NCBI GenBank assembly: GCA_001692895.1 | Contig: KV748203.1 | Location: forward strand, 898,330-962,329 | Origin: Cenococcum geophilum 1.58 | Taxonomy: Eukaryota; Ascomycota; Dothideomycetes; Gloniales; Gloniaceae | Length of the DNA: 64,000 nt | Direction of reading: 5' to 3' | Shown here: positions 9,961 to 24,300 of the stretch, piece after piece | Position numbering within the stretch: the first letter of the stretch is position 1 | Layout of the letters: every line of letters starts with the position of its first letter | Notes under the pieces: model-generated | Seen by the model: the letters and a program-made list of their open reading frames with translations, nothing else | What the model was told of the DNA's origin: nothing | Databases searched by the model: none | Translations under genes and position numbers: made by a program

Positions 9961-12900
9961 AATGGCGATTTTCCGTGCCCGGCATAAAAAATCGTAATTG
10001 GTTAATTCGACTACCGTGGCAGAATATAGCAGAATTTGGCAGGTTACGTAAGTCCACCAAGTTCCACCGTAGCTTTCCACCGTTTTCCACTTAATAGCTT
10101 ATAGTCCGTAGAATAGGCCGTATAATAAGCCGTACGGCCTTTTAACGGGTCGTAAACGAACCATAAGTGCTTTATTAGTCTCGTTCTACCTATTTTATAA
10201 CTTTTAGGTTAAGCTTATTTGTGTTAATTAGGGGTTTAAGGGCTTAACACGGCTTTGCCTTAGTTATAGCGTCTACTAGGTTGTTTCCGCCGCTAATCTA
10301 TTTAACCTCTGCAATTTCACGTCGTTCGTAGGCCTAATATAAGCACATTAGGTTGATTATAAGCCTCTTCTCTTATATTATACCTAGTTTAACTAAGTAG
10401 TTATAGAGGGACTTTAAATTAGTATATAAAACTAGGGGTAACTACTCTAGTTATAGAGTCTTCTAGACTGTTAATTTAATTGCGGCTGCTATATTAAAGC
10501 TATAAGCTAGTATATATAGTTTAGAGGCTAGTACACTACGGGTTACTTATTTACACTTAATTAAAGACTAGTACAGTATATTTACGTCCTAATTACGGTC
10601 TATAAGTATAATTATAAAGCCGATTTGTAATAATAGGTCCCTATTATTAGCAAAGGAGGCGTCCGTAAATGCTAGTAAGCTAAAGGAACTTAGGTTTAGT
10701 GGTACGAAAGTAAGTCCCCTTACTATATTATTAACTTACCACTAAATACGCTTATTAAGCTGCTTAATATTTTCTTTTTATAGATCTACTACCTGGGCCA
10801 TAAAGGACAAATTGTAGGCAGATTTAGGTTAATAGACTGTGGCAATATAGGCGCCTCTTACACGCTATGTAACGTATTAGTCCTTTATATTTACGGTCTT
10901 ATAGGTCTCTTTATAGGAGCTAGTAAGGTCCGTAGGCTTTACTATAATAGGCTTTAGGTTTTAAGCTTGGCGTTCCTAAGTTAGCTTAATTAGGTTGCCC
11001 TTTTATATAATTAGGCCTCTATTAAACTTAATCGGATTCTNCTTAGTTAACTACTNTNNNNGCTTTNCTAAGAACTTAGCCTTTTATAGTTTAGTTTCTT
11101 TAGCGTCTATAAAGGTCTAGTCTGCTAGGAATAGGGTATTATCTGTTTAGAGTCTAATAATACTAAGGCCGTTTAATGGGCTATATAGGAGGTAGGGGTT
11201 ATAGGTTAACTATTTTATTTTAAGTTTACTGACGTAGTGCTAGTAGTATATCTTAAACCAATGGTTTCTAGCTTCTAGTACCCTATAAAGAGGTTTTATA
11301 ACCCGTAAAATTATTCCTAGTTATAGGTTAAGCTTATAGGGTGGTCGTATAAAGATATCCCTACTTAGGTAGGTATTTAACTGTATGTAGGCTTATAAGA
11401 TATCCCGTAAGTAAAGGGCTATAGGTTTAGTTTACTATAGTCCAGGCGTAAGTATAAGTATAATCCGTTAACTAACTTGTTAAATTATAGGCAATTACGT
11501 AAGAACTAGGTTCTTTCCCTAGTCATTATAAGCTTATACAACGAGCCTTAATTTCTTAAAAGCCTTATTAGTACTAGGGTGCTTAATCTTATTAATAAAG
11601 CGTAAGTTAAATATACGGACGCCTTGCGGAATATCTTTTTCCATTATAACCGCAAAGACGCCCTTTTTAAGTAGTCCGTTAATCTCTTTACACCGTAAGT
11701 CCGTAAAAGGGGTTTCCTATACTAAAACTAATATATCTGTAGGCGGAGATTATCTTACGGATATGCCTGCGGAGGTTAGGTAATTCTTTATTACGGGGTT
11801 CTTAGTTATAGGATGCTTTTAGGGGCGTCCTTAGCTACGCTTTATAGTAGGTTTAGCAAGTTTAGTAAGTTCCTAGGGGACTTTTAAGGTAGGCAATAGT
11901 ACTTCCAGTTTATCTAGTTTGGCGGGTGCTTCTAGTTCGTCTAGTTTAACATTATAGGTGTTTTTAGATCGAAAGTGGGGTTTTATAGACGTGTTTCTAA
12001 AGCTAGTTAGCCCGCTAGGAAGCTATACGCAGTACGTCTCGTTTTCTACGGCTAGTAGGCGATAGGGTCTATTCTAGCTACCGCTTTTACGCCATATAAG
12101 GACTTTAGAGTTAAGCGGAAGGTTATATACTAAGGTCGTATTAGGTCTGTTACGGTAGTGTAGGGCGTTATTAACAGTTTATTTAGCCCGTAATTTGACT
12201 ATTTCGGCCATTACCTTCTATATTATAGCTGCTCGTTCCATAATAGACGGGGCAGAAGGGCCTAGGTTGCTTATCCTTAGGTAGGCTCCGTAAACTAAGA
12301 GGGTAGGTACTAGTCCGTTAGGGCCAGCGGTATTATTAATGGCTTTTACAGCCATCTATAAAGCTAGTTCCTTTTAGATATCCTTATACTCGTCTATAAT
12401 AATCTAATAAGCTCTCCGTAGAGCTAGGTAAGCTCGCTTAATAAGCTTAATAAACTAGTACGCCTTAACTAAAACGGCTTTTATTGAAATAGCTATAGCC
12501 GTAGTATACTATTAGAATTCTTTACTAATAAAGTTCCTACTAGCGTCGTAGGTAATATACTTAGGGGGTCTAACGTATATATCAATCTAGTAGGTCCATA
12601 AAATGTCCTAAGTGTATTTTATAGATATATTTTGCAACTAACGGGCGGCTTAATAGCGGGTTGCCTTATTAATTATATATAATACTAGGCTGCCGTTAAT
12701 ATATATAATGTCTACGTATACTAAGTGGTTAAAGTTAAGGTCCTTATAAAGGGTGAACTTAAATTGGCCTAGGGAATGTCCGTATTTCTAGTAAAAGGAG
12801 CAGTATTTAGTTAGGTGGTTAATTGCCTTCCTATTGACGTCGTCGTGTCCAGAGCGTTCGAGGACTCTATATAGCTTTTCGGCTAATAGGTGGCCGAAAC

Positions 12901-15552
12901 GGCGGTATAGGCGATGGATTTTAGTACTAGTAAGGTAGCACGGGTTATAGTTAAAAGATTCCTAAATATAGGTCTATAGAGTCTCTCCCTATATAAGGAA
13001 CGGGTGTCTAAATCGTCGTATAATTGGTAGGGTAATATGCTTACTTCCTAGGGCAGTTATGGGGCCGATTAAGGTGTCTATAACATTATTATAGTAAACC
13101 TATAATCTATCTATGTCCGCAAGGTAAAGTAAGAAAGGGGTATTTGCTTTTACTATATAGAAGTTAACTAGGCCAATTAGGGTCTTAACTATAACTAATC
13201 TAATTAATATAGTTAAGCCAATGCCGAATTGGACGTTTACGGCCCCAGTTTATATAGTATTAATCTCCGTATTATTATTTGCGGTAGTCCTATATATAAG
13301 GTATTGTCCGTAACCTATAGTAGACTTCTTAAATGCACCTATGTTAATTATAACACTATAGAATTCCTTAGGGGTATAGCGTTCTATAGTGATATATGCA
13401 AATAGGTCCTGCTTATAATCTATAACGTCTATAACGGGGGTGCTTATAAAATGGTTTTTGGGCGTAACTAAGTGTATAAAGGAACGGTCGGCTAATACGG
13501 TCGTAATATTAAAGGCTTAGCTATCCGTAAAAGGTCTAAAAGTGGTTAGAAATGTCTCTAAGGTCTCTTATTTCTAAGCGTTTAAGTTAAAGTCAATTAT
13601 AAGGGCTTCTATTAACTCATTAGGGGGCTCTTCTACTTCCTCTCTTTCGTATTCTAAAATGAACTAGTTAATATAGCTATTAAGTCTCTTCCTAGACTTG
13701 TTATGTTCTTCCTAGGTATGCCTTATAGACCAACATCCTTCCTTACTACACACGAAGCACTTCTGGCTGGTTTATCTACGGGGGTATGTTTTCGTACGGG
13801 GGTTACTATAGGAGTTATAGGTAGGACTTGGTCGGTATAGGTACTACTAGCGGTAGCGGCGGTCCGTAAAGTAGGCTTCTATATCTGTTTGCGGATATTA
13901 AATATCTATAATAAAGGCTTAAGTGCTGCCTAGTGGGTTTAAGACTTCGTACGTTACAATAGAGGAGCGTAGATTATTAATAAGGCCAGCTAAGGTATCT
14001 GTAGGCTTATAGTAGGCGTATTTATAAAGCTCTACTTCCTAACAGGCCGTAATAAGTTTATTATATAGGAAGTCGTCTATTTAAAGCTTAGCGTTAAGGC
14101 CGTGCTATAGGTGCTAGAGGTCTTTAATAAGAATTTGCAGGCACTCTATAGTCGATTTTTTAGTATTTTTATTAATTACGGTCCGTAGCTTAGTCGCATT
14201 CTATTAGGTAAGGATATTACGCTTATATTCTAGTCCTTTAAAGTAGTTACGGGTAGCTTTATATAGCTTATTAAAGGGAACACTAAGGGGGTTACTTTTA
14301 AGGTTAGTGTAGTAGTAGTTAAGTGCTAGGCCGCGCAGTATGGTAGAGTAGGCTTAGCTAAACTCCTATTTAGGAATATTGGCCTTTTAACAGAGGTCCG
14401 TAAAGATGGTTAGTTTAAAGTTAAAGTTATCGTTTTCACCGCTATACTTAGATTCGTTAGTATAGAGCTTAGCTAGGTTAGCTAGCTCCTTACCGTAGGT
14501 CTTTACTCAGGTAGGTTATAGATCTATAGCTTGCGGATCTATAGCTTATGGATATATAGCTTACGGATATATAGTTTGTGGATATATAGCTTGCGGATCT
14601 ATAACTTAAATAATAGGGGTAATTTAGTCCGTATTTTAGTTTATAGGGGTATTATGGTCCGTAGCGTGGTCCGTAACTTAAGAGTAGGGTATATTTTAGC
14701 TAGTAAGGTTAGCTCTAAAGCCGCTTAGGTCTATGGGATGAATTTAGTTAAGTAGGTTAGGTATAAGGCTAGCGATTATATTAAGTTTAGAAGAAGTAAA
14801 GAGTTCCTTAGTTTCTTAGAACTAGTCTAGGATTTCCTCTTTAGTCCATTCTATTTGGTCCTTCTTATATATTGTGTTATATAAGGACTATATAATAGTA
14901 ACTTATTTATTCCTTTTAACCTATACACCTTAGCTACGTAAGAGGGTCCGTAGGTTACGGATAGTAGTAGGGTTATATGCTTTAAGGATAGCTTCCGTAA
15001 AGTCCGCGAAGTCTTCCTAGTATTACTCCTATAGGTTAACATTTATAAGCTTAAAATATTTATATTTAAGAACTTTAAATTTAATATAGTTGTTAATATT
15101 AGGTATAGACGTAAGGTCGGCTCCCTACCTCCACTTTTCCTAGCCTTTATTAACTTACTTCCTTAGGTCTGCTATACTGTATAATATAGTGTAGTACGTA
15201 GTGGGTGGAAGAGGTCTTATAGTGGTCTATAAAGGCGGTTAATGTCCGTAGCGGTTCGCGGGAGGGTAAAGGTTTTCCGTAAGGTCTTGTAACGGTTTAT
15301 AGAGGCAATTAATAGGTCCGTAGTAGTTTATAGGAGGGTAGGAGGTTCCGTAAAGGTCTATATTCGCGTCTATAACTTTTAGTAAACTATACTAAGACTT
15401 AAATAAGTATACAGAGTTGGAGATAAGTCCGTAATTCCCGACTTCTAACCTTCTAGCAGGTTATACTAGGAGTCTAAACGGGTGGTCGCTGTCGAGTATC
15501 GCTTGGGGGGAGGTATCGAGTGATTGCTAATCTATACGCGCTTACTAATCAG

Positions 15553-15823
15553 TGTTCGTACTAACTTAATAGCACGAGTGAGTTAGATCCAGGGGCACGA
15601 AATACGTGTAGTATTGTATACTCTTTTAGATAATGGTAACTGTCGATTATATAAAGCAGACTACGTGGTCTATATACTGATGCACCTCCCCCTTAATTAG
15701 TTAGTGCTTTATAAGTGCACTAGACGCGTAAGCGAGTGGTTGGTACACTAAACGCGTAAACGCGTACCTGGTGTACCGAACGCATAAGCACGCGGTTGGT
15801 ACAATAGGTGCTGTAATTATACA
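15553..15823 (-). repeat. LTR of Copia A (right copy, 5' LTR)
   Basis: 271 bp, the same length as the left LTR without indels, followed by the aaaat target duplication. Confidence 0.93.
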
Positions 15824-15828
15824 AAAAT

Positions 15829-17193
15829 ATATATACTTAGCGTTAGAAACGGATTAAACATTATAAGATAACCTTATGTTTAATTTTATACACTTAGTAT
15901 AGAAAGAAGGTTAGTAACTAGACGGAGCCGCGACTGTAATATATACTAACTTCTTCTCTATATAACGAGAATAAGACGGTATAACTTTACTAAGAGAAAG
16001 GATCTTAAGCACCACGCGATTACAACAATTGGTAAATAAGGAAGAAATTGCCTTAGGCATAATAAGTAATAATAAAGGTTATTAAATTAAAGACGGGAAT
16101 GCCACACCTTTAGTAGACGACTTAGAGATATAAGATATCTTTAAAGGGGAAGATAAAAAGGAGGGGGATGGTGTTACGGACCTTATATTAGCAGTAGTAG
16201 CACTACTAAGGAGAGATATAAACGGACTAGTAGTGGAAGCACAAGAGGTGCTAGAACTAGTTAAACTATAGGATAAGGGGTAAGTTAAGTTATATAATAA
16301 GTTATAAGAGGAGACCTATTAATCTATAAGATCTGTAAGATCTACTTATATACCTTATATACTTAGTATTTCTTAGGCATAGTATTATATATTTAAAGGA
16401 CTATAGTTCCTACCTAGATAGTTCTCTTTTTGTAGTAAATTTTAGAATATAATTAGAGTTAATCTATTAGGTAACTACTCCACTAGTTATATTTATGTTA
16501 TTAACTATTCTATACCTATATACCTAGCCCATTAATAAGTCTACTATAGTTTTTCCTATGAGGCTTTATTATATATAGAGAATTATAAAATACTAGAGAA
16601 AGCCTATAATACCTATATAAAATAGGCAAGATAATATAGAGTTTAATTCTTACTAGAGAAATACTAGCTAATCTATTTTATAAGAAAACGTAACTAATCT
16701 ATAGATCTTTAGTATATAATTTATATCTAAAGCTTTAGGGCTTAAGGGTACTAGGAGTATAGGTAGATAGTAAGCTCTAATAGAGCGTATATACGGCGCA
16801 AGCGGCCCATAAGGGCTAAGTATAGTATATCGCATTATCTAGGATCGTTAATTCTATATAGGGTTTATACTTCTAAAGGTTACGCCTACTATATATAGTA
16901 ATTATCCGGCTAACCATAATATATAGGTACAGTATTTAGGCCATTAGAGAAACTAAAAAAGGCCTCCCTAAATCGCTCCTTAAACTACTCTAAAAGGTTT
17001 AAATAGCTTACCTTTAAAGTATAATAGGCGGGTATAAGCAAACGGCTATAGCACTACTTAAGAAGAAAGCTAATATATCCCCCCTATAACTATATATTAA
17101 AGCCACTATAATATAAAGGGCGTAAAATAAACGTAACTCTAATATTATAAAGTGTATTAAGATACGCCTAAATAAACTATAAAGGGGCCCTAG
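15829..17193. mobile_element. Unassigned AT-rich transposon remnant, left of element C
   Basis: Degraded sequence between Copia A and Gypsy C. Fragments of open reading occur on both strands but I could not identify a family. It should continue at 30,190, since C (with its target duplication) interrupts it. Confidence 0.4.
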
Positions 17194-17409
17194 TATTACG
17201 GTGCTGTAATAAAGTAGACTAAATAACTACGTTATGGTATAAAGAGGAGAAGAAGGTAAAAGGGGGTATTGTATATAAATAGTAGGGCCAACCACTAATG
17301 CGCTAGTGGTGGGCTAGCTAATAATAGGAAATAGTATAATATAGTATAAGATAGTATAAGATAGTATAAGATAGTATAAAATAGTATGCGTTAGGTTAGT
17401 GCCGTAACA
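17194..17409 (-). repeat. LTR of Gypsy C (left copy)
   Basis: 216 bp. It contains an internal 10-bp repeat (atagtataag) present in about two more copies than in the right LTR, which explains the 20-bp length difference. Confidence 0.9.
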
Positions 17410-17538
17410 GTACTCTCTTCTCTAAAAGGTTTAGCCCCTAAATCGAATAAGTAACTTATTTTTACTATAAAGATATTACTTTTATTTACCGCTTTTAACC
17501 AAGCTAATAACGATTTTCTATACTGGGCATAGAAAATC

Positions 17539-17623
17539 CTAATTAGTTAGTTTAACAAATAAAGTTAGCAGAACTCTATACCGCCGCTATATAGCACTTC
17601 TTAGCAAAAAACTAACTAATTAG
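17539..17623. repeat. 85-bp hairpin with perfect 15-bp inverted repeat
   Basis: ctaattagttagttt at 17,539-17,553 is exactly inverted at 17,609-17,623, inside the 3' noncoding part of Gypsy C. It is preceded by an imperfect palindrome (gattttctatactgggcatagaaaatc, split here as gattttctata / ctgggcatagaaaatc) at about 17,510. It may be a small MITE or an element-specific 3' structure. Confidence 0.5.
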
Positions 17624-20600
17624 ATAACTTTAACTAGCGGTTAAAGTTCTATAAGATCTTAACTACTATAAATTATCTTTATGGTCGGCTATGGTTTTAG
17701 TATAACTTTTTTTTTATACCTAGTCTAGGGGTCCTAGCTTCTTAGGGTATTATTTATAAAACTTTAGTAGTACGCGCTCGCACCCTTTTAGGGATTTCTT
17801 AGGTTTTTAGGTTTCCTTATTATAATACTTCCACTTAATATAATATGTTAAGCCGTGCTTATTTATTTATTAAGGATCTTTTTAAATCCCCATTTGTCTG
17901 TAATATTGCCGTTATTATCCCTTTTAGCTATCTTACCTATAATATTACAATATTCTTTTTTATTAATATATACTTAACTAGAGATCTCTTTAGGGAACTA
18001 GAGGCGGACTTTTAAAGTATAGAAAAACTTATTAATACGGATATAGTTTAGGAGGTTAACTATAACTACTCCTTTATAGGTAGTTAGGATAGGCTAGGGT
18101 CCGTCCTAGTTATTATCCTACTTCCTCTTAGGCCGGTTAGTCTTTATATTTTTAAAGCTAACTATAACTATATTATCCTTTTTAAATATTATACCTTCGT
18201 CTCGTTTTATATTAGCGTTATCTTTATAGTATTATTAGGAGATATAAGCTAGGGCTTTAAGTTGGGTTAAGATGCGCTTAAAGCGGTTAGTAATAGTATT
18301 AGCTTATAGGTACTCCTTCTTTACGTATATAGATAGGGCTAATAGCTAGGGGCCTGCTGGTTTAATACCTAGACGTAGGTTATAGCTATAGTTAGTAAAG
18401 AACGGTAAGATTCCCATAGTCTTATTAACTTAGTTATTTATAGCAAACTTAGTAAGGGGGAGCTAATCTACTTAGTTATCTTAGGTGAAGCTTATAAAGG
18501 CGTGTAGGTACTTATTTATTGCTGTATTAATAATCTTGGTTTAACTATCTATTTTAGGGTGCTATATAAAACTAGGGCTTAGGGTTACCTTTAGGCACTA
18601 ATTTAGGTAATACTAGAAGTTAAAAACGAATAAAGAGCCTCTATTAAAAATAATAGTATTTAGAGCGCTGTATAACTTATAGACAGTGTAGATAAATGCT
18701 TTAATAAGCTTCTTAGTATTTAGGCTAGTAATAAAAATAAAGTATCTTATCTTTATTAGGCGGTTAATAACAATAAAGATATATTTATATGTTTTGCCGT
18801 TATAAAGGCACTTAGGTAGGTTAATAATATAGCTAATAGAGATATCGGTTTATGGGTAGACTAGTAGTTTAGTAGTTTTAGGAAACCGGGCGGTACTAAG
18901 TATAGGGTTTTTATATAAAAGTAAAGAGCGTAGTCTTTTATAAAGGTAGCTATAAACTGTAAAATACCTAACTACTAATATATTTAATTAAGGAGATTTA
19001 GTATCTTAACACGGCCTAGATAACCTATAGGGCCTAAACTATATATATAGTATACAACTTCTAGTTAGAGTTTAGGTGAATTAGGGATAAATACTTAATT
19101 CCTATAGTAGATTAGGCCATTAATAATTAAATATTTGGATTTATTATAGCGGATTAGCTTCCTAATCTGCTTAGGCTAATAGTTTACTTTATAGTCTTCC
19201 TATTTGCGTAGCGCAGCTAATATATTTCTAGCGAGTTTATTTTCTACACAGGTATTCTTAATAAGCTCTTTAAGGGTTTTTTTCTTAGGCTTTGGGTCTA
19301 TTACTATAATAAAGTCTTTAATGCTCTAGTCTTAGGATTCGCTTAGTAGCTCTTCTAGGATAGTAGGGTTAACTTTCTTTAATAGTAAAACAACGCGGTC
19401 TTAGTGTCGTAGATATTTATTATTAGTATTAGTAGGTATAACGCCTAGGAGGTGGCTAAGAGCGTTTAGGATTATGGCTTTAGTGCTAGGCCTATAGGTA
19501 ATAATAAAGTTAAATTAGGAAAGGAACTTAGCTTAGCTGACTTAGCGCTAGTTTAATTGTTTTATTATTATAAAGGTTTAAAGGTTTTTATAGTCCGTAA
19601 TAATTTCAAATAGCTACTTAGTTCCTTATAATTTAGGGCGCTATTTTTTTAGTGCCTTAACAATTACTAGGAGCTCCTTATTATATATTTTATAGTTATA
19701 TTTAGGGGCTGAGTACTTAGTAGAGAAGAATGCGACTGGCTTAAGCTTATTACTTTTATTGGCTTAATAGAGTACCTTATCTAAAGCCCAGTTTAAGGCA
19801 TCTGTCTTTACTATAGTCTTTTTATATAGTTATAATATGCTAGAACTGGTGCTGTAGTAAATACTATTTTTAGGGTCTAGAACGCCTGTGTTTAGTTAGG
19901 GCCCCATAACTAGCTAATGCTCTTCTTTAGTAGCCTAGTTATAGGCTTAACTACCTTAAAGTAGCCTTAGATAAATTGTTAGTAGAAGTTCGCAAAGCTA
20001 AGAAATTGCTATAGTTCCTTAACTAATGTTAGGTTCTTCTATTTCTATAAGGCCTGCACCTTTTTAGGGTCTATAGTTATGCCGTTAGTTAAAATAATTA
20101 AGCTAAGGTATTTTGTTTTGGTAGTATAAAACTTAAACTTATTAATATTAATTTAGAGTCTACCATTACTGAGTCTCTAGATAATTTTATTTATATATTT
20201 TATATACTTAGCGCGTATTTTTAAGAAAATAAGGACATTATTAAGATACGCAGTGTAGTAGTTATTAAGGGTGTTATATAGAATATAGTTAATATAATTT
20301 TAAAATATAGTGGGTGTGTTATAGAGGCCAAATAGTATAACTAATATTTTATAGAGCCTAAACTGGGTAATAAATGCTATAAGCTATTTATGGCCTTTTA
20401 TAATCTGGATCTAGTTAAATATAGTAATTATATTAAGCTTAGTAAAGTACTTAGCATTATAGAGTGCGTTAAGTGTTTTGCGGACTAGTAGTAATAGATA
20501 CCAATTCTTAATAGTAACTATATTTAGGCCTTAGTAGTTATAGTAGATTTATATACCACCGCTAGGTTTTATAGTAAGAAGGAGTGGTATAGTGGCTAGT

Positions 20601-21175
20601 AAGGTTAATTCGCGGATAAAACCCTTATCTAGTATCTTATTAATCCACTTCTTTATATAACTAAGTTTAGTAGGTAAGAGTAGTCTATTTTTATAATATA
20701 GGGCCTACTTTCTGGGTATAATCTTAATTTTATAGTCCTATAGTTAGTAAGGGGGCAGCTTATCTATATTCTTAGGGAGAAAGTGTTTAATATATTCGCG
20801 AAACTCTTTTAGTAAGCGTTATAAAATGTCTTTATAGGTTAATCCTAGTTTACCTTTTAGAAATTTCTTAATATTAGTAATAACTATCTTTTAGTATAGA
20901 AACTTAGACTTTATTTTTAGGTTTATCTTAAAGAAGTTATAAAAATAAGGGGGTAACGCTTTACGGGCTTCGTCTATTATATAATCGCCTTTTACTAGCT
21001 AGCAGAAAGACCTTTTTAATAGGTTTAGTACTTCTATTAGGCCTATAGGCAGCTTCTTAAGTAGCTATTAATGCTCTTCTTATTTAACTAGTTCTACTAG
21101 CTCTGCTATATAAATCCTTATTACCTTTACATCTTTTTATTTATAGAACTAGGTAAAATTTACGGCATAAGTATA

Positions 21176-21394
21176 TGTTTGTATTAACTTAATAATACAA
21201 TTAAGTCATATCCAGGGGCACGAAATACGTATAGTATTGTATGCTCTTTTGGATAATAGTAACTGTCAATTCTATCAAGGTAGACTACGTGGTCTATATA
21301 CTAACGCGCCTCCCCCTAATTAGTTAGCATCTAAGTGGTTAGTACACCAAACGCGTAACTACGCGTTTAGTATACTACGTGCTGTAATTATACA
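21176..21394 (-). repeat. LTR of Copia B (left copy)
   Basis: 219 bp, tgtttgta...attataca. It shares most of its length with the 271-bp LTR of element A but lacks roughly 50 bp of the acgcgtaa-rich tail, so A and B are subfamilies. Confidence 0.92.
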
Positions 21395-24300
21395 CTGGCG
21401 GCACTTGAAAATGACTCGCTTGTATCTTACCTCCGTAATTACTTTAATAGAGCCGTAAAGTATAAAAGAAATACATAGAAAATCCCTCCTAAGGTGCCTT
21501 CTAGGCTGCCTTCTAAACGGTGCTTTAAGCTAGCCATAAGTCCTACTTATAGTCCGTAAAATAAACCGTATAGCCTTCTAACGGGCCGTAAATAAGCTAT
21601 ACGGCCTTTTGACGGGCCGTAAATAAACCGTAAGTGCTCCGTTAGTCTTGTTCCACCTATTCTATAACCTTTAGGTTGAGCTTATTTGTGTTAATTAGGG
21701 TTTTAAGAGCTTAGCACGGCTTTGCCTTAGTTATGGCGTCTACTAGGTTGTCTTTACTGCTGATTTATTTAACCTTTATAATCTTACGTCGTTTATAGGC
21801 CTAACGTAAACACATTAGGTCGACTCTAAGCCTCTTCTCTTATATTATACCTAGTTTAACTAGGCAGTTATAGAGGGACTTTAAATTAGTGTATAAAACT
21901 AGGGGTAACTGCTCTAATTATAGGATCTTCTAGATTATTAATTTAATTACGGCTGCTATATTAAAGCTATAAGCTAGTATATATAGTTTAGAAGCTAGTA
22001 TACTGCGGGTTACTTATTTATATTTAATTAAAAACTAATATAGTATATTTACGTCCTAATTACGGTCCGTAAGTATAATTACGAAGCCAATTTGTAATAA
22101 TAGGTCTTTATTATTGGTAAAGGAGGCGTCCGTAAATACTAGTAAGCTAAGGGAATTTAGGTCTAGTGGTATAAAAGTAAGTCCCCTTACTATATTATCA
22201 ATTTGCTACTAAATGCGCTTATTAAGCTGTTTAATATTTTCCTTTTATAGGTCTATTACCTAGGCCGTAAAGGATAAATCATAGGTAGATTTAGGTTAAC
22301 AGACTATGGCAATATAGGCGCCTCTTACACGCTGTGTAGCGTATTAGTCCTTTATATTTATGGTTTTACGGGTCTCTCTACGGGAACTAGTAAGGTCCGT
22401 AGGCTTTGCTATAATAGGCTTTAGATTTTAAGCTTAGCGTTCCTAAGTTAGCTTAATTAGGTTACCCTTTTATATAATTAGGCCTCTATTAAACTTAATT
22501 AGATTCTACTTAATTAACTACTCTCACAGCTTTACTAAGAACTTAGCCTTTTATAATTTAGTTTTTTTAGCATCCGCAAAGGTTTAGTCTACTAGGAAGA
22601 GGGTATTATCTATTTAGAGTCCAATAATACTAAGGCCGTTTAATGGGGTATATAGAAGGCAGGGGTTGTAGGTTAACTGTTCTATTTTAAGTTTACTAAC
22701 GTAGTGCTAGTAGTATGTCTTAAACTAATAGTTTCCGGCTTCCGGTACTCTGTGTAGAGGTTTTATAACCTATAGGATTATTCCTAGTTATAGGTTAAGC
22801 TTAGGGGGTAGCCGTATAAAGATGTCCCTACTTAGGTAGGTATTAGACTGCATATAGGCTTGCAAGATATCCTATAGGTAAAGGGCTATAGGTTTACTTT
22901 GCTATAGTCCGGGCATAAGTATAAGTATAATCCGTTAACTGACTCGTTAAATTATAGGCGATTGCGTAAGAACTAAGTCCTTTCCTTAGTCGTTATAGGC
23001 TTATATAATAAGCCTTAATTTTTTAAAAGCTTTATTAGTACTAGGGTGCTTAATTTCGTTAATAAAGCGTAAGTTAAATATACGGACGCCTTACGGAACG
23101 TCTTTCTCTATTATAACCATAAAGACGCCCTTTTTAAGTAGTCCGTTAATCTCTTTACGTCGTAAATCCGTAAAAGGGGTTTCCTGTACTAGAACTAATA
23201 TATCTATAGGCGGAGGTTGCCTTATAGATGTGCTTATAGAGGTTAGGTAATTCTTTATTATAGGGTTCTTTTAGGGGCGTCCTTAACTACGCTTTACGGT
23301 AGGTTTAGTAGGTTTAGTAGGGTTTTAAGGAACTTCTATAGTAGGCAGAGGTGCTTCTAATTCGTTTGGTTTAGCGGGTGCTTCTAATTCGTCTAGTTTA
23401 ATAGTATAGGTATTTTTAGACCAAAAGTAGGGTTTTACGGACGTGCTTCTAAAGTTAGTTAGTCCGCTAGGGAGTTATACGTAGTATATTTCGTCTTCTA
23501 TAGCTAGTAGACAATAAGGTCCGGTTTAATTGCCACTCTTACACTATATAAGGACTTTAGAATTAAGTAGGAGGTTGTGTACTAAGGTTATATTAGGTCC
23601 GTTACGGTAGTATAAAGCGTTATTAATAGTTTATTTAGCCCGTAATTTGACTATTTTGGCTATTACCTTCCGTATTATAGCTGCTCGATCCGTAATAGAC
23701 GGGGTAGGAGGGTCCAGTTTACCTATCCTTGGGTAGGCTCCGTAAACTAAGAGGGTAGGTACTAGTCCGTTAGGGCTAGCGGTATTGTTAATAGCTTTTA
23801 CAGCTATCTATAAAGCTAGTTCCTTTTAAATATCCTTACACTTGTCCGTAATAATCTGGTAAGCTCTCTATAAAGCTAGGTAAGCTTACTTAATAAGCCT
23901 AATAGACTAGTACGCCTTAACTAGAACGGCTTTTGTTAAAATAGCTATAGCCGTAGCGTACTATTGGAATTCCTTACTAATAAAGTTCTTACTAGCGTTA
24001 TAGGTAATATACTTAGGGGGTCTAACGTATATGTTAATCTAGTAGGTCCATAAAATATCCTAAGTATATTTTGCGGATATATTTTATAACTAACGGGCGG
24101 CTTAATAGCGGGTTGCCTTGTTAATTATATATAATACTAGGCTGCCGTTAATATATATAATGTTTATATATACTAAGTGGTTAAAATNAANNTCNTTATA
24201 AAGNGTAANCTTAAATNGGCCTAGGGAACGTCCGTATTTCTAGNANAAGGAGCAGTATTTAGTTAGGTGGTTAATTGCCTTCTTATTAACGTTGTTGTGT

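Larger units (their letters stand above)
8570..15823 (-). mobile_element. Ty1/Copia element A, full length with both LTRs (fossil)
   Basis: The element reads on the minus strand and is bounded by 271-bp LTRs with a perfect 5-bp target duplication (aaaat at 8,565-8,569 and 15,824-15,828). From its 5' end (right) one finds a gag region, a zinc-knuckle-like segment near 13,730-13,790, a pre-integrase/integrase region about 12,960-12,350, reverse transcriptase about 11,700-10,700, and the RNase H end with FTDASFAN-like text near 10,660. This order (integrase before RT) defines Copia. It is the same family as element B and is about 1.05 kb longer because of an insertion containing a foldback element (9,131-9,960). 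It is heavily decayed by transitions. LTR divergence of about 5 percent is RIP-inflated, so age cannot be read from it directly. Confidence 0.88.

Noticed and set aside
14531-14728. Plus frame with repeated IYSLWIYSL motifs
   Set aside because: It is a short degenerate tandem repeat (ggatctatagctt-like units) in the gag region of Copia A on the opposite strand.
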